Shown in pieces: positions 1-5,810 of a stretch of DNA of 7,672 nt. Source of the DNA: Marinagarivorans sp. UBA5868 (GTDB lineage: Bacteria; Pseudomonadota; Gammaproteobacteria; Pseudomonadales; Cellvibrionaceae); NCBI GenBank assembly GCA_002432095.1, contig DJFQ01000166.1:4302-11973 (forward strand). The letters run 5' to 3'. The notes beneath the pieces were generated by a model, which was given only the letters and a program-made list of their open reading frames with translations, did not search any database and was not told the DNA's origin. Made by a program: the position numbers and the translations under genes. Within the stretch, counting starts at the first letter, position 1; each line of letters starts with the position of its first letter.

Positions 1-1199
1 ACCGCAAATCCCCTGCCCTGATCACCCGCTCGTGCGGCCTCGATGGCCGCATTCAACGCTAATAGATTGGTCTGCTCAGCCACGGCGCGAATGGTCTCCA
101 CCACCGACACAATTTTCTGCGAATTCTGTTTGAGTGAATCAGCACGGTGAAGGGTTGCGCGAAATTCCTGCGCCAACTTGACCACATCTTCCGACGCCTG
201 GTGAATCACACCCGCGCCTGCCTGAGCGTCGTCCAATGCCGTGTGCGTGAGTTCTGCTGTTCGCACGGCAATCTTGGCAACCTCAACCGTGGCAATCGAG
301 GTTTCGTGATAAGACGCCGCCAAAGCGCTGACCGCTGTGCTTTGCTCTTCCGCACCATCGCGGACCTGATGAACGTTGGAGGCCAGCGAGGCAACTTCTT
401 GCGACAACGCCTGGGCGCTTGTGCGAATGACACCAACCAGCTGCGCAATGGAATCCAGCAACTGATTAAACCGGTGAGCCAGTACGCCCACTTCGTCCTG
501 CGCACCGGCTTTGATGCGTTGACGCAAATCCGCGTCACCGGTACTGATCTGCTCAATCCGGTCGCTGACCGTGGTGAGGCGATCAAAGATCCATTTAGGT
601 ACCCAAAAACTCATGGCAATCACGTAAAGCACGGCCATCAGCGCCAAGATATTAAGCATCAGCATTCGCGCTGCGGCGGACTCCAGCGATTCTTTCCGCA
701 ACTGCGCTGCCACCTCGTCCGCCGCCTCTCCCGCCACGTTGTATATCTCACGCAGCGCCTCAAAATCGCGGTTAAGCGCGTGAAAACCCGCCATCGACGG
801 CTGCCGGAAAAACGCTTCCGAATCATCGGTCCAGGTGCGGTAAAGAGACGTAAAACTGCTCAGGCGCTGGCCTATTTGCGGGTATTCATTCACCGTTACA
901 AGGAATTTTTGCATTCGGTCAAGCGCTTGTTGGTTGTTCTCCGAAAATGCCGCTTTTGACTGTTCTCGTTGCTGCTCGTTTTCGCTGGCAAAAAATTCCA
1001 ACTGCGCAAGCCTGGCCTGATACAGATCCCGGTCAGCATTAAGGATCAGCGATACGGCTGGCAGAAAAATGTCTCCCATCTGCGAGGAAACATAGCGCTC
1101 ACCGTGAATAACCCAACGATTTGCCAACAACAGTACAATCAACGCCACTACCGCAAAATAAAGCGAAAACGCGAGTTTTCGACGCAGCGACAAAATCAT
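1..1199 (-). CDS. Methyl-accepting chemotaxis protein, 3' end cut by window
   Basis: This is a membrane chemoreceptor that senses a ligand in the periplasm and controls the CheA kinase in the cytoplasm. The reading frame is open without a stop for 399 codons from ATG 1199-1197 to the window edge. Residues 9-26 form the first membrane helix. Residues 27 to about 178 are a mostly helical ligand-binding region containing NADRDLYQ (54-61), a motif I associate with helical-bundle receptors of marine gammaproteobacteria. Residues 179-200 form the second membrane helix, followed by a HAMP domain (about 201-255, with [11 protein letters not shown]). The signalling domain ends at the window edge inside the highly conserved tip ([17 protein letters not shown], from residue 376). 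The descending arm of the hairpin, probably 130-150 residues, lies outside. A GGAG stands 8 bases before the start. The STAS gene lies 101 bases upstream on the same strand and may be co-transcribed. The ligand cannot be inferred. Confidence 0.95.
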   Translation of the reverse strand, partial: MILSLRRKLAFSLYFAVVALIVLLLANRWVIHGERYVSSQMGDIFLPAVSLILNADRDLYQARLAQLEFFASENEQQREQSKAAFSENNQQALDRMQKFLVTVNEYPQIGQRLSSFTSLYRTWTDDSEAFFRQPSMAGFHALNRDFEALREIYNVAGEAADEVAAQLRKESLESAAARMLMLNILALMAVLYVIAMSFWVPKWIFDRLTTVSDRIEQISTGDADLRQRIKAGAQDEVGVLAHRFNQLLDSIAQLVGVIRTSAQALSQEVASLASNVHQVRDGAEEQSTAVSALAASYHETSIATVEVAKIAVRTAELTHTALDDAQAGAGVIHQASEDVVKLAQEFRATLHRADSLKQNSQKIVSVVETIRAVAEQTNLLALNAAIEAARAGDQGRGFA

Positions 1200-1300
1200 C
1201 TTTGACTTCTCCGTTACAAAGCCTCAATCAAACGAACCCAAACACTGGTCTTCGCGCACAAAAAAGCCCTCGACATAACATGGAGGACTGGGGGTGGGTG

Positions 1301-1609
1301 TCAGTCGGTTTCGATTTCGAACAGGCTATGCAATTGACACATTTCCATTAACTTATGCACTGATTTGCGCGGATGGACAAGGCGAATGGAAGGCGACTGT
1401 GGTGGCAGCTTGTGCATCAATACCAGCAGTGCACCAATGCCCGAGCTGTCCATAAAAGTGGTTTCCCGAAGATCAATGGTTATCTGGACGGAGCCATGGT
1501 CTTTTAAATACGCCTCCGTTTTTTCGACGCATTCATGACCCGCGCAGTAATCGAACAGCCCATCCGGGCGCACGAGAATGCCCCGTTCTTCGTCGTATTC
1601 GATGCGCAT
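1301..1609 (-). CDS. STAS-domain protein, anti-sigma factor antagonist-like
   Basis: This 102-residue protein is a single STAS domain, about the usual length for the SpoIIAA/RsbV-type antagonist family. The beta strand ITIDL (43-47) leads into FMDSSGIGAL (52-61). The DSSG at 54-57 holds the serine that a partner kinase phosphorylates in this family; S55 or S56 is the candidate. In known systems the unphosphorylated form binds a GHKA-type kinase or anti-sigma factor and the phosphorylated form releases it. No such kinase or phosphatase is encoded in the window, so the partner is unknown. The start is ATG 1609-1607 with GGAG six bases upstream. The chemoreceptor gene follows 101 bases downstream on the same strand, so the pair may form one operon linking a partner switch to chemosensing. 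The family call is secure and the partner is open. Confidence 0.9.
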   Translation of the reverse strand: MRIEYDEERGILVRPDGLFDYCAGHECVEKTEAYLKDHGSVQITIDLRETTFMDSSGIGALLVLMHKLPPQSPSIRLVHPRKSVHKLMEMCQLHSLFEIETD

Positions 1610-1730
1610 GGCAAGACTCCATAGAGTGCTATTGAAAAACCTTAGTTCATAGCAGCGGGAGTCACTAACGATTGGCAGGTAAAGCAGATGAATTCTGCGT
1701 CAATATTTCGTAGCGAAACAATCATCCAAC

Positions 1731-1822
1731 GTTTAGTACAAATTACACACTTCGTTTAGTACAAAAATCACGCGATGCTTAGTACAAGATCACGCAACGG
1801 TTAGTGCAAAAACCACGCAGTG
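1731..1822. repeat. Four tandem 22-23 bp repeats (TTAGTACAA core)
   Basis: The core TTAGTACAA occurs at 1733-1741, 1756-1764 and 1779-1787, and as TTAGTGCAA at 1801-1809. The steps are 23, 23 and 22 bases. After each core the sequence stays similar: copies 2-4 continue into a run with CACGC (aatCACGCgatg, gatCACGCaacg, aacCACGCagtg), while copy 1 has the diverged form attacacac. A weak fifth copy may precede the array, with TAGCGAAA near 1711-1718. The period is close to two helical turns, so all cores face the same side of the DNA. The array lies between the quinone oxidoreductase stop and the STAS start, 124-200 bases upstream of the STAS gene. It could be a cooperative protein-binding array or an expanded repeat with no function. 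The units abut without spacers, so it is not a CRISPR array. Confidence 0.85.
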
Positions 1823-1851
1823 GTAAAGCAAGAGCCCGCCGAGAAGCGGAC
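1808..1851 (-). terminator. Possible terminator of the pdxH-oxidoreductase unit
   Basis: Read on the minus strand, two hairpins follow the oxidoreductase stop codon. The first, at 1851-1834, pairs GTCCGC with GCGGGC (six pairs including one G-T wobble) around a 6-base loop. The second, at 1824-1812, pairs ACCAC with GTGGT around TGC and is followed directly by TTTT (1811-1808). The second has terminator form, but its stem is only five pairs. It overlaps the last copy of the tandem repeat, so its shape may be a by-product of that repeat. Confidence 0.45.
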
Positions 1852-1857
1852 CATTGG

Positions 1858-2853
1858 TTAGAAAATTTCGTACTTGTCGGTGGTCAGCACAATCTTGCCG
1901 ATAACATTGCCTGCTTCCAGCTCCTGATGGGCCAGCGCCACTTCCTCCAACGGAAAAACTTTGTGAATAATCGGCTTGATGCGCTCAGCCAACACCGCCG
2001 GCCAGATTTTGCGGCTGACGTGACGGGCAATGCTGGCTTTTTCTACCGGGCTGCGCGCCCGCAGAGTGGACCCGGTGAGCGTGAGGCGCTTCATCATCAC
2101 CGGCATAAAATTCACTTCGGCGACAGCGCCCTGTTGGTAGGCAATATTGACGATGCGCCCATCGCGGGCAGAGGCTTGAATATTCCGCTGAATGTAACTG
2201 CCGCCTACCATATCCAAAATGACGTCGGCACCGCGTCCAGTGATCTGTTTTATCACCTCAACGAAATCTTCTTCCCGATAATTAATGCCGCGCAGAGCGC
2301 CGAGTTTTTCGCAGATCCGGCATTTGGCTTCGCTACCCGCAGTGGCATAAACCCGGGCGCCGGTGATTCTTGCCATCTGAATGGCGATAGTGCCAATGCC
2401 ACTGCTGCCGCCGTGGATCAGCAAGGTCTCCCCCACACCCAACGCGCCACGCTCGTAAACGTTGCTCCACACAGTAAACAGCGCTTCGGGTAGCGCTGCG
2501 GCAGTGACAAAATCCAACGCTTCAGGTACCGACAAACACTGTTTTGCCGGAACGCTGACGAACTCTGCGTAACCACCGCCATTGGTCAGTGCGCATACTC
2601 TCTGACCCACTCGCCAGGGTCCGGCGTCGCGCCCAACAGCGGCGACAAAGCCAGCCACCTCCAAGCCTAATACCGGTGAGGCACCCTCCGGCGCCGGGTA
2701 ACGACCTTCCCGTTGCAAAATATCTGGACGGTTAACGCCGATGGCAGCCACCTGAATCAGCACCTCGTCGTGACCAAAAGTTGGCAAGGCGCCACGCTTG
2801 AGCTTTAACACTTCAGGGCCGCCGGGCCGTTCAATGTCGATAAACCTCATCAT
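1858..2853 (-). CDS. NAD(P)H quinone oxidoreductase, PIG3/zinc-free MDR family
   Basis: This 331-residue enzyme belongs to the zinc-free medium-chain dehydrogenase/reductase superfamily and most resembles the PIG3 (TP53I3) type of quinone oxidoreductase, which is normally about 325 residues. It probably reduces quinones or other reactive carbonyl compounds with NADPH in the cytoplasm. Residues 1-120 form the GroES-like substrate domain, with PGGPEVL (10-16) and the family signature [10 protein letters not shown] (39-48). The nucleotide-binding domain carries HGGSSGIG (147-154), the glycine-rich Rossmann turn. No structural zinc cysteines are seen. The start is one of two adjacent ATG codons. 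The first (2853-2851) overlaps the pdxH stop as ATGA, with an AGG about 9 bases upstream, so translation is probably coupled to pdxH. A longer frame reaching 2940 lies entirely inside pdxH and would add 29 residues atypical of the family. The physiological substrate is not known. Confidence 0.92.
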   Translation of the reverse strand: MMRFIDIERPGGPEVLKLKRGALPTFGHDEVLIQVAAIGVNRPDILQREGRYPAPEGASPVLGLEVAGFVAAVGRDAGPWRVGQRVCALTNGGGYAEFVSVPAKQCLSVPEALDFVTAAALPEALFTVWSNVYERGALGVGETLLIHGGSSGIGTIAIQMARITGARVYATAGSEAKCRICEKLGALRGINYREEDFVEVIKQITGRGADVILDMVGGSYIQRNIQASARDGRIVNIAYQQGAVAEVNFMPVMMKRLTLTGSTLRARSPVEKASIARHVSRKIWPAVLAERIKPIIHKVFPLEEVALAHQELEAGNVIGKIVLTTDKYEIF

Positions 2854-3488
2854 GGTGCCAACCTGCCTATATCCCAGGCGCCAGTTGCGGTCCGCAGATA
2901 CTCGAATCGATCGTGTAGGCGGCTCGCGCCACCCTGCCAAAATTCAAACCGGTTCGGCACAACCCGGTAGCCGCCCCAAAAATCCGGCAGCGGAATTTTG
3001 CCGTCCGCAAACTTTTCTTTCATCCGCTCGAACTGGTCCAGGAGGAAACGCCGCGAACTGATGCGCGAGCTTTGCTGCGATGCCCAGGCTGCCACCTGAC
3101 TTTCCGGAGGGCGGGAGACAAAATATTTGAGGGATTCGGCGGTGCTCAAACGACTGGCCGTGCCGTTAATCCGCACCTGCCGCTCCATCATGTGCCATGG
3201 AAAGTGCAGGCTGACCTTGGCATTGACGGCAATATCGCGGGCTTTTTTGCTGGCGTAATTGGTGTAAAAGACCAAACCCTGCTCATCCATTTGTTTAAGC
3301 AAGACAATTCGTTGATCCGGTTGACCCTCGGCGTCTACCGTGGCGAGTACCATGGCAGTTGGGTCGGGAATTTGACTGGTAACCGCTTGCTGCAACCAGA
3401 CCTCGAACTGCTGAAACGGATTGTCATGTAAATGCTCTCGGCGCAAACCACCCAACAGATATTCGCGCCGGATTTGTTCAAGATCCAT
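2850..3488 (-). CDS. pdxH: Pyridoxamine/pyridoxine 5'-phosphate oxidase
   Basis: PdxH is an FMN enzyme that oxidises pyridoxamine or pyridoxine 5'-phosphate with oxygen to pyridoxal 5'-phosphate, the last step of vitamin B6 synthesis and salvage. The product is 212 residues, against 218 in E. coli, and matches that enzyme from end to end: [11 protein letters not shown] (7-17), [11 protein letters not shown] (42-52), QRIVLLK (59-65, FMN phosphate site), [10 protein letters not shown] (96-105), QSSRISSR (139-146), FWGGYRV (170-176) and FWQGG..RLHDR (183-194). R190 and H192 correspond to the substrate-contacting Arg and His of the E. coli enzyme. No catalytic residue is missing. The start ATG is preceded by a purine-rich AAGAGAGAG. 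It is the first gene of a two-gene unit with the quinone oxidoreductase and is divergent from mobA. The promoter should lie in 3489-3720, but no clear -35/-10 pair is visible. Confidence 0.98.
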   Translation of the reverse strand: MDLEQIRREYLLGGLRREHLHDNPFQQFEVWLQQAVTSQIPDPTAMVLATVDAEGQPDQRIVLLKQMDEQGLVFYTNYASKKARDIAVNAKVSLHFPWHMMERQVRINGTASRLSTAESLKYFVSRPPESQVAAWASQQSSRISSRRFLLDQFERMKEKFADGKIPLPDFWGGYRVVPNRFEFWQGGASRLHDRFEYLRTATGAWDIGRLAP

Positions 3489-3720
3489 TGACTCTCTCTT
3501 TTTGTAAACTGCCCGTCTCGCCTGCCAGATTAAAAATGGCTACGAACCCGGTATTCCGCGCACCGAAAGATGCGCCACCTTGTTATTTCGATTGGTCTGC
3601 TTCTAACTGAGCACGACTTTTTATTAGGCTGGCATTAAATCAGCCTTTACTAATGTTGGTCTAAATTATTGCTGTGGCAACCGCTAAACCTCAGCTAAAT
3701 CTGACAAGCAGGAGACGACT
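3489..3720. promoter_or_regulatory. Divergent pdxH/mobA control region with inverted repeats
   Basis: This 232-base region must hold the promoters of both divergent genes. An inverted repeat AGGCTG (3626-3631) / CAGCCT (3641-3646) with a 9-base A+T-rich centre lies 75-95 bases upstream of mobA and could be an operator. A second short one, GCGCA / TGCGC around 8 bases, falls near 3558-3575 in the presumed pdxH leader. GCTAAA is repeated at 3683-3688 and 3694-3699, one helical turn apart. A sigma-54-like TTGG...TTGC at 3657-3672 has 11 instead of 10 bases between GG and GC, so it is not called. No convincing sigma-70 hexamer pair is seen. Confidence 0.4.
3710..3714 (+). promoter_or_regulatory. 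Ribosome binding site fixing the TTG start of mobA
   Basis: AGGAG lies six bases before TTG 3721. This is a strong Shine-Dalgarno match at good spacing and supports the rare TTG initiation codon. The protein would otherwise have to begin downstream at ATG 3772, after the nucleotide-binding motif. Confidence 0.85.
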
Positions 3721-4320
3721 TTGACTACAGATATCCTCGGGGTGTTATTAGCCGGAGGGCAAAGCTTGCGTATGGGCCACGCCGACAAATTTTTGCTGCA
3801 ACACGGGGATCGCACACTTCTACAATACTGCGTGGATCTTGCCAGACCACAGGTCGACCAGCTTGTGATAAGTGCCAATGGTGACCCTACACGTCTGGAA
3901 GCTTACGGCTTACCGGTTATTCCCGATTTTTGGCCTGACCACCCCGGCCCGCTGGCCGGCATTATAAGTGTAATGGTGTGGGCGCAAAAAGCCCGGAAAG
4001 ATTACGCTTGGCTGGCCAGTTTCGCCACTGATACACCGCATTTTCCACTGGATTTAGTTGCCCGCCTGCGTTGGCGCGCTGAAAGTCAGAACGCCAAGGT
4101 TGCTTTTGCTGCCACAGAGCGCGACAACCACTACACCTTTGCCCTCTGGTCCACCCAGTTGCTCTCCGAATTGCTCAGCCGGTTCGCCCACGGCGAACGG
4201 GCATTGCATCGTATCGCTGCGGAACTCGGTGCCTGCCAAGAAGTATTTCAGGACGGCACCGCCTTCGCCAACGTCAACACCCCGGCCGAGTGGCAGGCTT
4301 TGAACCAGCTACAGAACTAA
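3721..4320 (+). CDS. mobA: Molybdenum cofactor guanylyltransferase
   Basis: MobA transfers GMP from GTP to Mo-molybdopterin, giving the bis-MGD cofactor used by DMSO-reductase-family enzymes such as assimilatory nitrate reductase. It acts in the cytoplasm. The 199-residue product is about the length of the E. coli enzyme (194). The N-terminal nucleotide-binding motif reads LLAGGQSLRMG (9-19), followed by DKF (22-24) with the conserved Lys. PGPLAGIISVM (75-85) matches E. coli PGPLAGMLSVM. TDTPHFP (103-109) carries the metal-binding Asp (D104). ERD (133-135), HGER (157-160) and the C-terminal FANVNTPAEW (182-191) are also conserved. Translation starts at TTG, supported by AGGAG six bases upstream. 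The nitrate transporter genes lie 1.5 kb downstream on the same strand, which fits a role in nitrate assimilation, although the lectin gene stands between. No terminator is evident after the stop. Confidence 0.97.
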   Translation: MTTDILGVLLAGGQSLRMGHADKFLLQHGDRTLLQYCVDLARPQVDQLVISANGDPTRLEAYGLPVIPDFWPDHPGPLAGIISVMVWAQKARKDYAWLASFATDTPHFPLDLVARLRWRAESQNAKVAFAATERDNHYTFALWSTQLLSELLSRFAHGERALHRIAAELGACQEVFQDGTAFANVNTPAEWQALNQLQN

Positions 4321-4560
4321 CAAGACTCATTTCCAGTATTCATATAACAATATGTTGACCTCTTCACGATCCGATCAAAAAACGCCCAAACCTGTTGGCG
4401 CCACCATATAACTGCAATGGAAATCGTGCTAAAACGGGCACTTGCTGATTTCGTAAGAATAGAAGTAGCAGGGTATGCAGCAGAAACTTACAACCCTGCC
4501 GCGGGTCTATCCGCAAACGATAAGAACCATAACGATCACCGAAAAGAAGCGGACAAATTC
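4321..4560. other. Intergenic region between mobA and the lectin gene
   Basis: This 240-base region holds no recognised gene. A small A+T palindrome, CATAT-AACA-ATATG, sits at 4341-4354 shortly after mobA. TTGACC at 4355-4360 resembles a -35 hexamer, but the sequence 16-18 bases on is only an A-run. TATAAC at 4407-4412 resembles a -10 but has no -35 at the right distance. The lectin reading frame continues upstream without a stop to ATG 4417, yet that segment has no ribosome binding site and would place 48 residues before the signal peptide, so it is treated as untranslated. Confidence 0.4.
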
Positions 4561-5361
4561 ATGAGAACACGCCTGTTGTATAGCAGTCTGGCTGCCCTGG
4601 CATTTCCCGCCGCCCATGCCGATGCACTTGATGGCTTTTCCACCATATGTACATTGGACGAGAGCTGTGCCGTTGAAAGCTCCACGCTAGTCGCATTTGG
4701 ACATAAAGAAGATTTTTCCTATCGAACCCTAAGTGGCAATTTCGTTTGCAACGGCAAAACCTTTGGAATCCAGGGCAAGGTCAGCGCGGAATCGACGTGC
4801 ATGACCCTGGATTCATCTGTTCTCGGCTCCACATCTAGCTCTTCCAGCTCCGGCGCAACCCAATATAAAGAAGCCAAACCCGGACAAATCTCCACCGGCT
4901 TTTACGCCATAGTGTCCCGCTCCAGCGGCAAGTCCCTGGCCATAGCAGATGGCAGTGAAGAAGATGGCGCAGCACTGGTACAGCAGGATTTCACAGGCGC
5001 TGCCTATCAAATATGGCAAGTGGAAGACCTTGGCGACGGCTATTACGCCATCACCGCCCAACACAGCGAAAAGGCGTTGGACCTGCAGGATTTCACTAAT
5101 AAAGACGGTGTGAAGCTCCAGCAAAATCCCTGGATGAACAGCTGGGACCAACACTGGGTGATCCAAAAGCTTAACGGCGGTTTCTATCGCATCACATCTC
5201 GCCAGAGCAATCAGGCGCTCGACGTTTACGAGATGAACCAGATGAATGGCGGTACTGTGTGCTTATGGACATACTGGGGTGGAGACAATCAACAATGGCG
5301 CCTCCTGCCCATTACCCCTCCGGCCACTGCTGCAGCCACATCCGCCACAGCCAATCCCTAA
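4561..5361 (+). CDS. Secreted ricin-type beta-trefoil lectin with Cys-rich N-domain
   Basis: The 266-residue product is predicted to be exported and to bind carbohydrate. Residues 1-20 form a Sec signal peptide (RTR, a hydrophobic core, cleavage near AHA). Residues 25-83 form a small domain with cysteines C30, C36, C63 and C80, enough for two disulfides. It resembles four-Cys modules I remember from secreted carbohydrate-active proteins, but I cannot name it. A serine linker (about 88-98) follows, then three ricin-B / CBM13-like repeats at about 112-155, 159-202 and 206-249. Each ends in QxW (Q150-W152, Q197-W199, Q244-W246). Repeats 2 and 3 keep the LD pair (D174, D221) typical of sugar-binding pockets, while repeat 1 has Leu-Ala there, so it may not bind. 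No catalytic domain is present. ATG 4561 is chosen because the signal peptide begins there; the ribosome binding site (GGA, 7 bases upstream) is weak. The role and ligand are unknown. Confidence 0.88.
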   Translation: MRTRLLYSSLAALAFPAAHADALDGFSTICTLDESCAVESSTLVAFGHKEDFSYRTLSGNFVCNGKTFGIQGKVSAESTCMTLDSSVLGSTSSSSSSGATQYKEAKPGQISTGFYAIVSRSSGKSLAIADGSEEDGAALVQQDFTGAAYQIWQVEDLGDGYYAITAQHSEKALDLQDFTNKDGVKLQQNPWMNSWDQHWVIQKLNGGFYRITSRQSNQALDVYEMNQMNGGTVCLWTYWGGDNQQWRLLPITPPATAAATSATANP

Positions 5362-5380
5362 CTCCCCACATCGTATTAAA

Positions 5381-5400
5381 GCCGTTTCCTTGGGAACGGC
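5381..5400 (+). terminator. Stem-loop after the lectin gene, possible terminator
   Basis: GCCGTTTC pairs with GGAACGGC, eight pairs including one G-T wobble, around the stable tetraloop CTTG. It begins 19 bases after the lectin stop codon. The bases that follow on the plus strand are only moderately T-rich (ctatgtcttcccc), so termination may be weak or Rho-assisted. The reverse strand has TTTAAT after the stem. Confidence 0.5.
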
Positions 5401-5554
5401 CTATGTCTTCCCCTTCGTATCCCAACCGCACCGCGTTTCAACCATATTTCGCCGCTCAATAAGGAGTCTTAATAGCCCCTCCTCTAAGAGAATTATTACC
5501 TGCGAGCTTCATAATGGCTCACTCTTGTCTTGGGCAAGCACTAATATCTCTCAC

Positions 5555-5573
5555 GCAACGTAAAATACGTTGC
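5555..5573. repeat. Perfect 8-bp inverted repeat, operator or terminator
   Basis: GCAACGTA (5555-5562) and TACGTTGC (5566-5573) are exact inverse complements separated by AAA. The stem is followed on the plus strand by CGCCTTTTG, a poor T-tract. It lies 194 bases after the lectin stop and about 30 bases before the NtrC-like site. It could be a second terminator or the binding site of a dimeric regulator; the sequence does not decide which. Confidence 0.6.
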
Positions 5574-5603
5574 CGCCTTTTGAATCACCCTCGCCACCTT
5601 TAA

Positions 5604-5618
5604 TCACTTAATTGGTGC
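5604..5618. promoter_or_regulatory. Putative NtrC binding site (enhancer)
   Basis: TCACT-taatt-GGTGC matches the NtrC palindrome GCACY-N5-RGTGC at nine of ten defined positions; the first base is T instead of G. Its centre lies about 135 bases upstream of the predicted nrtA transcription start, a usual distance for a sigma-54 enhancer. Only this one site is seen, whereas NtrC enhancers are often paired. Confidence 0.55.
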
Positions 5619-5665
5619 GCAACAGCCGCGCTAGAAGCCGCAAAATCTTTCCGCGATCGCATCAT

Positions 5666-5701
5666 CAAGCTTTTGATTTTATTCATGTAATCAAAATATT
5701 C
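5666..5701. promoter_or_regulatory. Two IHF-like sites in an inverted repeat
   Basis: On the minus strand, 5678-5666 reads AATCAAAAGCTTG, a full match to the IHF consensus WATCAANNNNTTR. On the plus strand, 5689-5701 reads AATCAAAATATTC, which misses only the last position. Together they form the inverted repeat TTTTGATT / AATCAAAA with a 10-base centre. They lie between the NtrC-like site and the sigma-54 promoter, where IHF bends DNA to bring the activator to the polymerase in known systems. Confidence 0.6.
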
Positions 5702-5719
5702 AGAGTCCATTTTTGCGAT

Positions 5720-5735
5720 TGGCAAGAGAATTGCG
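5720..5735 (+). promoter_or_regulatory. Sigma-54 (RpoN) -24/-12 promoter of nrtA
   Basis: TGGCAAGAGAATTGC matches the consensus TGGCACG-N4-TTGC at all defined positions except A for C at the sixth. The invariant GG (5721-5722) and GC (5733-5734) are separated by exactly 10 bases, as sigma-54 requires. Transcription would begin near 5746, giving a leader of about 65 bases before nrtA. With the NtrC-like and IHF-like sites upstream, it predicts activation of the transporter under nitrogen limitation. Confidence 0.8.
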
Positions 5736-5810
5736 ATATGGGCGGCAACAAAATTTTTTCCGCGCCACCTTCAGAAATTCAAATTTTTCGCAGGCCAAAA
5801 TGGAGCACCT

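Larger units (their letters stand above)
5362..5810. other. 449-base gene-free region upstream of nrtA
   Basis: No reading frame here looks real. From left to right it holds a hairpin after the lectin gene (5381-5400), a stretch with competing short pairings (AGGAG / CTCCT near 5462-5483), an 8-bp inverted repeat (5555-5573), an NtrC-like site (5604-5618), the palindrome GCGATCGC (5653-5660), IHF-like sites (5666-5701), a sigma-54 promoter (5720-5735) and an A+T-rich leader of about 65 bases before nrtA. The paired hexaloop hairpins of the NasT/ANTAR antiterminator RNA were searched for by eye and not found. Confidence 0.6.

Noticed and set aside
147..959. A 270-codon open frame on the plus strand opposite the chemoreceptor
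   Set aside because: It is antisense to a full set of chemoreceptor domains and its translation has no recognisable domain. It is a shadow of the coding strand.
1731..1822. CRISPR array
   Set aside because: The repeat period of 22-23 bases leaves no room for spacers and no cas gene is present.
1804..2493. A 229-codon open frame on the plus strand opposite the quinone oxidoreductase
   Set aside because: It mirrors the conserved oxidoreductase sequence and has no ribosome binding site or family pattern.
2851..2940. Longer oxidoreductase starting at ATG 2940
   Set aside because: The extra 29 residues lie wholly inside pdxH, look unlike the family N-terminus, and the double ATG at 2853-2848 fits the usual start.
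3657..3672. Sigma-54 promoter for mobA
   Set aside because: TTGG and TTGC are present, but GG and GC are 11 bases apart; sigma-54 needs 10.
4417..4560. N-terminal extension of the lectin from ATG 4417
   Set aside because: It would bury the signal peptide behind 48 charged residues and lacks a ribosome binding site.
5653..5660. GCGATCGC as a HIP1 element
   Set aside because: It is a single copy here, and the genes do not suggest a cyanobacterium.
5664..5696. Mutually exclusive hairpins as an RNA attenuator
   Set aside because: Two alternative stems share 5671-5677, but they lie upstream of the predicted transcription start and are better explained as opposed IHF sites.
5401..5810. ANTAR/NasT antiterminator leader for nitrate genes
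   Set aside because: A base-by-base search for hexaloops with A at position 1 and G at position 4, closed by a paired stem, found none. The predicted sigma-54 start also leaves a leader of only about 65 bases.
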